The notes beneath the pieces were generated by a model that saw only the letters and a program-made list of their open reading frames with translations, searched no databases and had not been told where the DNA came from. This document shows positions 15,496 to 21,290 of a stretch of DNA of 21,290 bases, in pieces; the first letter of the stretch is position 1; each line of letters starts with the position of its first letter. Source of the stretch: Proteobacteria bacterium UBA664 (GTDB lineage Bacteria > Pseudomonadota > Gammaproteobacteria > UBA7966). Location: contig DBNU01000240.1 of the NCBI GenBank assembly GCA_002299125.1, forward strand, positions 1 through 21,290, written 5' to 3'. The translations under genes and the position numbers were made by a program.

Positions 15496-17103
15496 TCATG
15501 AGAGTCTCTTGCGCTCGTTGGAGGGCGGTAGGTTCATGGCCTCGCGGTACTTGGCGACGGTGCGTCGCGCCACCTTGTAACCTTGCTTGTCGAGCAATTC
15601 GACAAGCTGACTATCGCTGAGCGGCTTGCGTCCATCCTCCGCAGCGATGAGTTTGCGGATGTGCGCACGTATGGCGGTTGAGGAGGCTTCCCCGCCCTCG
15701 GCGGTGCTGACGTGACTCGAGAAGAAATACTTCAGTTCGAAGATACCGCGCGGCGTATGCATGTACTTGCGCGTCGTCACGCGCGAGATGGTTGACTCAT
15801 GTAGCCCGAGGACTTCGGCGATGTCGTGCAGGACGAGGGGTTTCATGCCTTCTTCGCCGTTTTCGAGGAAGTCTCGCTGACGCTCGACGATGGCTGAAGC
15901 CACCCGGAGCAGGGTCTCACTGCGGCTTTGCAAACTCTTGATGAACCAGCGCGCCTCCTGCAGGTGGTTGCGCAGGGAATTGTTGTCGCTGCTGTTGTCG
16001 GCACGCCGCACCATGGATGCGTAATGCCGATTGATGCGCAGGTTGGGCATGGCCTCGGCATTGAGTTCCACCACCCACCGGTCACGCTGCTTGCGGACGA
16101 ATACGTCGGCAACCACGTACTCCACTTCCGGCGGCGACAGGTGACCACCTGGCCGCGGATTGAGCGATTGGATGAGTGACACCACATTTTGCAGTTGCTC
16201 GCGCGTGAGCTTCAAACGACGCATCAACAGGTTGAAATCCCGGGCAGCAAGTTGCGGCAGCCAGTCGCGCACCAACTGCATGGCCTCGCTGCGCCACGGG
16301 ATGTCAGGCGGGCGATCAACGAGTTGCAGGAGCAGACACTCGCTCAAGGAACGCGCACCGACCCCGAGCGGATCGAGGCTCTGCACGAGCTTCAGCATCA
16401 CCTCCACTTCGTCCATCCCGACCGCTGCACCCAACCCACTGGCAACTGCCTGCTGGATATCCTCCAGTGTCTGCTGGAGGTAACCGTCGGCGTCGATGCC
16501 GTCGACGATGGCCTCGGCGATGGCCTGATCACGCGCCGACAGCGGCACGCAGTTCAGCTGCCAACGCAGGTGATCGAGCAAGCCGGGCTCCGCGCTCCGC
16601 TGCGTCTCGAAATCGCCATCCTCCCCAGGTGGAGCCGAACCCGCTGGTCCAGCGGCGTCGTAGAGGTCCTCCCAGGCCGTGTCCACCGGGAGCTCCGCAG
16701 GGATGTCGACGGTGACCCCGGCCTCGACGGCCTCCGCGTCTCCCGGATGCAAATCACCTGCCCCGGCTGTCGCCGTCTCTCCGAGCATCGCTTCAGCCGA
16801 GAGGCTCGACCCGTACGAGTCTTCAGGGGTGCCCTGCCCCGGGTACTGGGTGTCAGCGCCGTCGCCACCGCCTGCCAGATCCGGAGACGATTCGGCCGTG
16901 GCATCCGCATCTCGCTCCGCGAGATCCTCTCCGCGCACGTCATCCGGGTCATCGGCCCGCTCGAGCATCATGTTCGAGTCGAGTGCCTGCTGGACCTCGA
17001 GCTGCAATTCCAGGGAGGAGAGCTGCAACAGACGGATGGCCTGCTGCAGTTGCGGCGTCATCGTGAGGCTCTGGCCGATGCGCAGTTGCAGTGACTGTTT
17101 CAT
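15496..17103 (-). CDS. rpoN: RNA polymerase sigma54 factor RpoN
   Basis: 535 residues. Region I (about 1-48) is the Gln/Leu-rich MKQSLQLRIGQSLTMTPQL segment that contacts activators. Region II (about 49-165) is unusually long and acidic with many Asp, Glu, Gly and Ala. Region III binds core RNA polymerase (for example LLDHLRWQL, LDPLGVGARSLSECLLLQL). The DNA-binding part contains the helix-turn-helix VLGLHESTISRVTTRKYMHTPRG, which precedes FELKYFFSS. The RpoN box ARRTVAKYRE is at 512-521 and reads -24 promoter elements. The ATG at 17103 was preferred over the open upstream extension because the family begins MKQSLQLR. The lptB-rpoN-hpf order is conserved. Confidence 0.97.
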   Translation of the reverse strand: MKQSLQLRIGQSLTMTPQLQQAIRLLQLSSLELQLEVQQALDSNMMLERADDPDDVRGEDLAERDADATAESSPDLAGGGDGADTQYPGQGTPEDSYGSSLSAEAMLGETATAGAGDLHPGDAEAVEAGVTVDIPAELPVDTAWEDLYDAAGPAGSAPPGEDGDFETQRSAEPGLLDHLRWQLNCVPLSARDQAIAEAIVDGIDADGYLQQTLEDIQQAVASGLGAAVGMDEVEVMLKLVQSLDPLGVGARSLSECLLLQLVDRPPDIPWRSEAMQLVRDWLPQLAARDFNLLMRRLKLTREQLQNVVSLIQSLNPRPGGHLSPPEVEYVVADVFVRKQRDRWVVELNAEAMPNLRINRHYASMVRRADNSSDNNSLRNHLQEARWFIKSLQSRSETLLRVASAIVERQRDFLENGEEGMKPLVLHDIAEVLGLHESTISRVTTRKYMHTPRGIFELKYFFSSHVSTAEGGEASSTAIRAHIRKLIAAEDGRKPLSDSQLVELLDKQGYKVARRTVAKYREAMNLPPSNERKRLS

Positions 17104-17426
17104 GATTCTCGGGGCAGGTGGTGAACGGGTTGACCCACGTGGCCAGGACGGTAGCGACCAGTTGCAGCGAGTGTAGCCGATCGAAGCAGTTCGACCGCGC
17201 GTAGCATGCGCCGCTGGCACGACTTTCGCTTAGCGGCAAAATGCCAACGCGCTACAGTGCATTGGTGGCAGGAGGCAGTCCCGAATGCGGATCGGCATTC
17301 CGGCGAGGATGACGGCGCATCGCCCTCCGCGCGCCCCTCGTCATCCCCGCCCCCGACAAGGGCACTCGGGGGTGGGGACGACGGTTGTGATTGCGCGGGG
17401 ATAATCTCGCGGGCCCGCTGGTTATC
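17104..17426. other. 323-nt lptB-rpoN spacer with repeat copy 2 and a sigma54-like site
   Basis: No credible gene. The part near lptB holds the second palindromic repeat (17281-17385). The part near rpoN holds a plus-strand GG-N10-GC motif (17215-17230) and, on the minus strand, a TACACT hexamer about 70 nt before the rpoN start that could be a weak -10 without a recognisable -35. In most relatives lptB and rpoN are much closer, so the repeat has probably pushed them apart (inference). Confidence 0.5.
17281..17385 (-). repeat. REP/MITE-like dispersed palindromic element, copy 2
   Basis: The core is an 18-bp hairpin: arms 17339-17356 and 17366-17383 pair at 16 positions plus one G:T wobble, with a 9-nt loop. 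Read on the minus strand, 17364-17339 matches the tail block of copy 1 (2935-2960) at 23 of 26 bases. Beside it, CCGAATGC (17281-17288) and GCATTCCGG (17295-17303) form an imperfect second palindrome followed by GGATGACGG. Head and tail units are in a different order from copy 1. Confidence 0.7.
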
Positions 17427-18179
17427 TCAGAGGCGGAAATCGGCCCCGAGATAAACCTGCCGTACCCGTTCGTCTTCGAGCACCTGCTCCGGCTCGCCCT
17501 GGGCAATGATGACTCCCTCATTGACGATGTAGGCGCGGTCGCAGATGCCGAGGGTCTCGCGGACATTGTGGTCGGTGATGAGCACGCCAATCCCGGCGTT
17601 CTTCAGATGCGCCACGATGCGCTGGATGTCCACCACCGAGATGGGATCGACGCCTGCGAAGGGCTCATCGAGCAGCATGAAGCGGGGGCCCAGGGCCAGC
17701 GAGCGGGCGATCTCGACGCGCCGGCGCTCGCCGCCCGAGAGACTCGCGCCCAACGTGTCCCGGACGTGAGTCACGTGGAACTCATTCAGCAACGCCTCGC
17801 GGCGGCGCAGACGTTCACGTGCCGTGAGGTTGGGCACGAGTTCGAGCACCGCCTCCAGATTCTGGGCGGTGGTCAGTCGGCGGAAGATCGAGGCCTCCTG
17901 GGGCAGGTAGCCCAGCCCAAGGCGGGCGCGGGCGTCCATGGGTAGACCGGAGAGGTCCTGTTGACCCAGGCGGATATGTCCCTGATCCGGAGGCACCAAA
18001 CCGACGATCATGTAGAAGCTGGTGGTCTTGCCGGCCCCGTTCGGGCCGAGCAGGCCGACTACCTCTCCCGGACCAATCTCCAGCGATACGTCACGCACCA
18101 CCCGGCGCCCGCGGTAGCTTTTCGCGAGATGCTGGGCCGTGAGCCGCAGTGCAGCCGCGCCCTCGAAGAACGCACTCAG
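17427..18179 (-). CDS. lptB: LPS export ABC transporter ATPase LptB, probable CTG start
   Basis: The ATPase that drives LPS extraction by LptB2FG. Walker A is GPNGAGKT, the Q-loop is GYLPQEASIFRR, the ABC signature is LSGGERRRVEIARSL, Walker B is FMLLDEPFAGVDP, the H-loop is VLITDHNVRETL, and it ends YLGADFRL exactly as E. coli LptB does. The first ATG/GTG/TTG in frame is the GTG at 18101, but the conserved strand and A-loop LTAQHLAKSYRGRRVV, including the ATP-stacking Tyr, lie upstream of it. The frame is open back into lptA. A CTG at 18179-18177 overlaps the lptA TGA as CTGA and gives 250 residues; CTG 18149 would give 240 (E. coli 241). I chose 18179 by analogy with the other 4-nt overlaps here. 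Confidence 0.93.
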   Translation of the reverse strand: MSAFFEGAAALRLTAQHLAKSYRGRRVVRDVSLEIGPGEVVGLLGPNGAGKTTSFYMIVGLVPPDQGHIRLGQQDLSGLPMDARARLGLGYLPQEASIFRRLTTAQNLEAVLELVPNLTARERLRRREALLNEFHVTHVRDTLGASLSGGERRRVEIARSLALGPRFMLLDEPFAGVDPISVVDIQRIVAHLKNAGIGVLITDHNVRETLGICDRAYIVNEGVIIAQGEPEQVLEDERVRQVYLGADFRL

Positions 18180-18838
18180 GGCCTGGTCTTCCCGTCCGCA
18201 GCGGGGCCGGGGTCGGGGCGAGCGGCGGGCTTGTCAGCCTCACGCTCGACCTCGGACCCGGCCGCAGGCTCACGCCGCGGCGGCAGTACCACCCGCACGC
18301 GCTGTCGTGGTGCTGCCGGGTCGGCCACCTTGCTGGCGGCCTTGCCCTCCGGGGCCTTGCGCGCGGTGACGACATTGCGCGCCGTGTCGTAGATGATTTC
18401 GTCGCCGGTGAGCAGCTTGCCCTCCTCCTTGAGCTTCGCCTGGCGCTTGAGGTAGACGAGGTTTTCGAGCAGGAAGTACTCGACGCGCAGCCCCTCTCCC
18501 TCGACGTATTCCTGCTTGCCCTCCGGGAGTTGGCGGAAGGTGGCCGGGGATCCGTCCACCAGGATCTCCTTCATCTCGCGCGCCTCGGTGAATCTCACCG
18601 TCATCACGTCACCCGTCACCCGGATACTGCCCTGCACGGCGACCACGTTGCCCTTGTAGATGGCGGTACCGGCCCGCTCGTCGAACTCCGCAAAATCGGC
18701 CTCCACCTCGATGGGCTGATCGTGGTCGGTGGTGAGAGCGGTGGTCGTGGGCGGCAGGCAGATCGCGACCAGCGCGAGCAGCAGGCCAGCCAGGGCCGGG
18801 CGGGGCCGGGGGGAAATCGCGGGGCGCGGGCGCTTCAC
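18176..18838 (-). CDS. lptA: Periplasmic LPS-bridge protein LptA
   Basis: 220 residues. Basic N-terminus, then a hydrophobic stretch ALAGLLLALVAICL and a signal-peptidase-like TTTALT (cleavage near residue 34), so exported. The OstA/LptA jelly-roll domain (about 40-165) contains QPIEVEADFAEFDERAGTAI, YKGNVVAVQGSIRVTGDVMT and GDEIIYDTARNVVTA. It forms the periplasmic bridge between LptC and LptD. The C-terminal 55 residues are Pro/Arg/Glu rich and probably disordered. The GTG start overlaps the lptC stop (GTGA, 18835-18838). Confidence 0.94.
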   Translation of the reverse strand: MKRPRPAISPRPRPALAGLLLALVAICLPPTTTALTTDHDQPIEVEADFAEFDERAGTAIYKGNVVAVQGSIRVTGDVMTVRFTEAREMKEILVDGSPATFRQLPEGKQEYVEGEGLRVEYFLLENLVYLKRQAKLKEEGKLLTGDEIIYDTARNVVTARKAPEGKAASKVADPAAPRQRVRVVLPPRREPAAGSEVEREADKPAARPDPGPAADGKTRP

Positions 18839-19446
18839 TTGGGCAGGGTTCTCGTTCGGGGGGAGACGGTCGGGGCCGGGGTCGACGCCCGGGGGCGGTG
18901 GAGGCTCCGCACGTTGCTAAGCAACCTCAAGCGGTCGTTGGCCAAGTCGATCTCCAGGCCAACGCCGAAGCTACTGGTCGCGCCCTTGCGCAGGACCCCG
19001 CTGGCGTCCGTCTCGGCATAGCGGGCGCTCAACAGGGCGCGCAGGTCGCGGGTGATGAATTCCATCTCGCGCGCACCATCCGGCCCCTCGCGCCAGCCCT
19101 CGACCTCGCCGTAGAGCAGGATGACATCCTGCGCCGCGTCGACCCAGGCACGCTCGGCCACAATCTGCCAGTCAGGTTGGCCAGCAGTATAGAAGCGCAG
19201 CCTGGGCCGTATCAGGTCGGCACCGCCACCGTCCGAATAGTGGACGAGCAGGGAGGAGTCCAGCCGCTCGGCCAGTTCCCCGTCGGGGCCCGTGCGCGTG
19301 CGCTCGAAGGACGTGATTGTGTAGTCGGGCTCTCCCGGACGCACGATGGCTTGCCGTTCCGACTCGTCGAGCTCCGAGGACCACCAGGTCGAGAGCACGA
19401 CGAGCCCCAGCAAGGCGACCGCGATGTAGGCCTGTTGCCGCCGCAC
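18835..19446 (-). CDS. lptC: LPS export protein LptC
   Basis: 203 residues, inner-membrane anchored by one N-terminal helix (IAVALLGLVVLSTWW) with the rest periplasmic. It receives LPS from LptB2FG and passes it to LptA. Typical LptC elements are PDYTITSFERTRTGPDGEL, RLRFYTAGQPDWQIVAERAWV and VILLYGEVEGWRE. It starts at GTG 19446 with GGAGG (19456-19452) five bases upstream, 12 nt after kdsC. Sequence identity in this family is low; the call rests on the helix, these elements and the operon position. Confidence 0.92.
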   Translation of the reverse strand: MRRQQAYIAVALLGLVVLSTWWSSELDESERQAIVRPGEPDYTITSFERTRTGPDGELAERLDSSLLVHYSDGGGADLIRPRLRFYTAGQPDWQIVAERAWVDAAQDVILLYGEVEGWREGPDGAREMEFITRDLRALLSARYAETDASGVLRKGATSSFGVGLEIDLANDRLRLLSNVRSLHRPRASTPAPTVSPRTRTLPK

Positions 19447-19458
19447 CCGTGCCTCCGC

Positions 19459-20049
19459 TCAGTCCTGGCCCAGGCCGAAACGCGCATGCTGGGTGGCCAG
19501 GAGCCCTTGGGCAGCCAGCACCAGTTCAGCCGCGGCGCGCGCGGCACCGGCCCCGCCACCATGGGGGATGACCCAGTGGGCGAGGCGCTGGACCTGCGGG
19601 TGCGCGTCCGCCGGAGTGAGTGCGAGCCCGACCCGGGCGAGCACCGGCGCATCGGGAAGGTCGTCACCCATGTAGGCGAAGGCCGAATCCGGCAACCCCG
19701 TGGCCGCACGGATGCGTGCGAGTGCCTCGCGCTTGTCACTCTGGCCCTGATAGATGTGCCGGATCCCGAGGGCGCTCATGCGCTCGGCCACCACCTGAGA
19801 GCGCCGCCCCGTGATGATGCCGACCTCGATACCGGCCGCCATCAGCATGACCACGCCCTGGCCGTCGCGGGCGTCGAAACACTTGAACTCCGCGCCGTTA
19901 TCGCCGAGGAAGAGCCGCCCATCGGTGAGCGTGCCGTCGACGTCGAAGAGAAACATGCGCACGGCGGCCGCGCGCGGAAAGATCTCGGGCGGCGCAGCGG
20001 CGGCCAGCGTATCCAGCAGCCGCTCGTGGACATCCATCACCCCGTTCAT
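19459..20049 (-). CDS. kdsC: 3-deoxy-D-manno-octulosonate 8-phosphate phosphatase KdsC
   Basis: HAD phosphatase that releases Kdo from Kdo-8-phosphate, the third Kdo-pathway step. 196 residues. Motif I is MFLFDVDGTLTDG with D36 and D38, motif II is GIITGR, the lysine is in QSDKREAL, and motif IV is MGDDLPD (D129, D130). NGAEFKCFDARDGQGV is specific to KdsC. The ATG at 20049 overlaps the kdsD stop (ATGA, 20046-20049); a longer upstream frame would run into kdsD and is not conserved. Confidence 0.95.
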   Translation of the reverse strand: MNGVMDVHERLLDTLAAAAPPEIFPRAAAVRMFLFDVDGTLTDGRLFLGDNGAEFKCFDARDGQGVVMLMAAGIEVGIITGRRSQVVAERMSALGIRHIYQGQSDKREALARIRAATGLPDSAFAYMGDDLPDAPVLARVGLALTPADAHPQVQRLAHWVIPHGGGAGAARAAAELVLAAQGLLATQHARFGLGQD

Positions 20050-21038
20050 ACCACACCGGCCCGTAGCAGATCGTGCATGCTGAGTACGCCCTCCAATTGC
20101 CCAGACTCGTCCAGGACCAGCAGGGCATTGACCCGCCACTCCTGCATTTGATTCAGCGCCTCGGCGGCCAGGGCGTCAGTGCCGACGCTGCGGCCACCGG
20201 GTGTGAGCACGTCCCGCATCGTGAGCACGCGCACATCCTGACCACGATCAATCACCCGGCGCAGATCGCCATCGGTGAAGACCCCGAGCACCTGACGGGG
20301 GTCACTCTCGGCGACGACCACGGTCATGCCGAGGCCCTTCTGCGTCATCTCGAGCAGTCCCTCCACCAGCGTTTGACCGGCCCGCACGCGCGGGCATTCC
20401 GCGCCGCGGTGCGCGATGTCCCCTACGCGCAGAAGCAGACGCCGGCCCAGCGTCCCACCAGGATGCGAGCGGGCGAAGTCGTCCGCCGAGAAGCCGCGCG
20501 CATCGAGCAGGGCGACAGCGAGGGCATCCCCCATCACCAGCGCCGCCGTCGTGCTCGCGGTCGGCGCAAGCCCGAGCGGACAGGCCTCGCGATCGACGGA
20601 CACGTCGAGATTGACGTCGGCAGCACGCGCCAAGGTTGAATCCGGGCGCCCCGTGAGCGCGATGAGCGGGATACCGAGCCGCTTGACCAGCGGCAGCAGC
20701 AGCAGGAGTTCGCCGGTTTCGCCCGAGTTCGAGAGGGCAAGGGTGACGTCTGCGGCCGTGAGCATGCCGAGGTCGCCATGACTGGCCTCGCCCGGATGGA
20801 CGAAGAACGCAGGCGTACCCGTGCTGGCCAGGGTGGCCGCGAGCTTGCCCCCCACGTGGCCGGACTTACCCATACCGAGCACGACCACCCGCCCGCGGCA
20901 GGCGAGCATGAGGTGGATCGCACGCAGAAAATCCGCGCCGATCCGCGCCTCGAGCGCCGCCGCCGCGGCCGCCTCGGTGCGAATGACAGCGCGGGCCAGT
21001 TCCAGTACGCCGTCTTGGCTGCGGGCTCGAAGGTTCAT
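20046..21038 (-). CDS. kdsD: D-arabinose 5-phosphate isomerase KdsD
   Basis: Converts ribulose 5-phosphate to arabinose 5-phosphate, the first step to Kdo. 330 residues (E. coli KdsD 328). The SIS domain (about 35-180) contains VVVLGMGKSGHVGGKLAATL, HPGEASHGDLGML and SNSGETGE. The expected active-site residues K58, E110, E151 and H192 (in SHPGG) are all present, one position off the E. coli numbering as I recall it. Two CBS domains fill about 205-330. The start MNLRARSQDG was chosen because upstream codons are not family-like. First gene of kdsD-kdsC-lptC-lptA-lptB. Confidence 0.95.
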   Translation of the reverse strand: MNLRARSQDGVLELARAVIRTEAAAAAALEARIGADFLRAIHLMLACRGRVVVLGMGKSGHVGGKLAATLASTGTPAFFVHPGEASHGDLGMLTAADVTLALSNSGETGELLLLLPLVKRLGIPLIALTGRPDSTLARAADVNLDVSVDREACPLGLAPTASTTAALVMGDALAVALLDARGFSADDFARSHPGGTLGRRLLLRVGDIAHRGAECPRVRAGQTLVEGLLEMTQKGLGMTVVVAESDPRQVLGVFTDGDLRRVIDRGQDVRVLTMRDVLTPGGRSVGTDALAAEALNQMQEWRVNALLVLDESGQLEGVLSMHDLLRAGVV

Positions 21039-21049
21039 CAGCAGACCGG

Positions 21050-21079
21050 ATTGTGGTCGCTTCGGGCCCCGCCCGGCAA
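21050..21079 (-). promoter_or_regulatory. Possible sigma70 promoter of the kdsD-lptB operon
   Basis: On the minus strand TTGCCG (21079-21074) and CACAAT (21055-21050) are 18 nt apart. The -10 is only 11 nt from the kdsD ATG, so the leader would be very short. A moderate match only. Confidence 0.35.
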
Positions 21080-21147
21080 TCGCCGCTGCCCCCCCACCGT
21101 CCCGACCGGATGCCGGCGCGCACAGGCTCCGTGCATACTGCGCGCCC

Positions 21148-21290
21148 GTGAATATTCTTCTCGACCCTGGCTCCGACGCCCGCATCCGCGCCCTCGCCGC
21201 GTGGTGTGCCGTCGTCTTGCCTTCGGCTCGCCACCTGCGACCGGCCTCGGATGACGCCAGCTTCCGACGCTACTTCCGCGTCGACAGCGA
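21148..21290 (+). CDS. amgK: AmgK-like N-acetylmuramate/N-acetylglucosamine 1-kinase, 5' end only
   Basis: Only 47 codons are visible. The N-terminus from GTG 21148 (MNILLDPGSDARIRALAAW) leads to PASDDASFRRYFRV, the glycine-poor loop typical of the AmgK branch of the aminoglycoside-phosphotransferase fold. AmgK phosphorylates recycled MurNAc/GlcNAc at C1 and works with the uridylyltransferase MurU in cell-wall recycling. No ribosome binding site is visible, and a CATACT hexamer (21134-21139) lies so close that the message could be almost leaderless. It is divergent from kdsD. Other phosphotransferase-fold kinases cannot be excluded from so short a piece. Confidence 0.65.
   Translation, partial: MNILLDPGSDARIRALAAWCAVVLPSARHLRPASDDASFRRYFRVDS

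Noticed and set aside
17104..17220. 39-codon N-terminal extension of RpoN
   Set aside because: The sigma54 family starts at MKQSLQLR; the upstream residues are Arg/Pro/Ser-rich leader translation.
17285..17404. Small plus-strand frame of 39 codons with AGGAGG upstream in the lptB-rpoN spacer
   Set aside because: It lies entirely in the repeat hairpins, and Arg/Pro-rich peptides like this are typical chance translations of such repeats.
1..21290. CRISPR arrays, insertion sequences, prophage or integrase genes, toxin-antitoxin pairs
   Set aside because: No regularly spaced direct repeats, transposase or integrase motifs, or small paired genes with such signatures were seen; the tRNA-Gly shows no downstream attachment-site duplication within the window.

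Overview
The window looks like chromosomal DNA from a GC-rich gammaproteobacterium. Three neighbourhoods point there: kdsD-kdsC-lptC-lptA-lptB-rpoN-hpf, thiS-thiG-trmB, and argS followed by a SPOR-domain gene. An HprK-type HPr kinase with an incomplete PTS suggests a lineage outside the enterics, for example Chromatiales, Ectothiorhodospiraceae or Xanthomonadales-like. That placement is inference from gene content only. Most of the window is core genome. I see no phage, plasmid, IS transposase or CRISPR array.

Layout, left to right. Positions 1-2839: an ExaC/AldB-type aldehyde dehydrogenase (minus strand, running off the left edge) is divergent from a GAF plus winged-helix regulator across a 363-nt gap. 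Positions 2840-3883: a REP/MITE-like repeat, then a YrfG-like HAD nucleotidase. Positions 3847-5713 (minus): thiS, thiG and trmB. Positions 5778-7334 (minus): a metallo-beta-lactamase-fold hydrolase downstream of a stand-alone receiver protein that has its own sigma70-like promoter. Position 7568: tRNA-Gly(CCC) on the plus strand with a good promoter. Positions 7948-10259 (minus): argS and a SPOR membrane protein. Positions 10327-14679 (minus): hprK, rapZ, an EIIA of the mannose family, HPr and Enzyme I. Positions 14995-17103 (minus): rpoN and hpf. Positions 17427-21038 (minus): kdsD, kdsC, lptC, lptA and lptB. At the right edge the first 143 nt of an AmgK-like sugar kinase starts on the plus strand.

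How the genes work together. kdsD and kdsC make Kdo, and lptC/A/B move finished LPS to the outer membrane. The PTS proteins have no sugar-transport EIIB or EIIC subunit here, so they form a regulatory phosphorelay (EI to HPr to EIIA) with HprK able to modify HPr on a serine. RapZ links this cluster to cell-envelope amino-sugar supply in other bacteria. ptsN (EIIA-Ntr), which usually lies between hpf and the next gene, is absent; its place is a 315-nt hairpin-rich spacer.

The most unusual points are these: lptB has no ATG, GTG or TTG in the right place and probably starts at a CTG that overlaps the lptA stop; eight gene junctions share the same 4-nt stop/start overlap; ptsN is missing; two copies of one dispersed palindromic repeat lie 14 kb apart; and a sigma54-like -24/-12 motif sits just upstream of rpoN but points away from it. 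I do not see convincing evidence of a wholly new multi-gene system.
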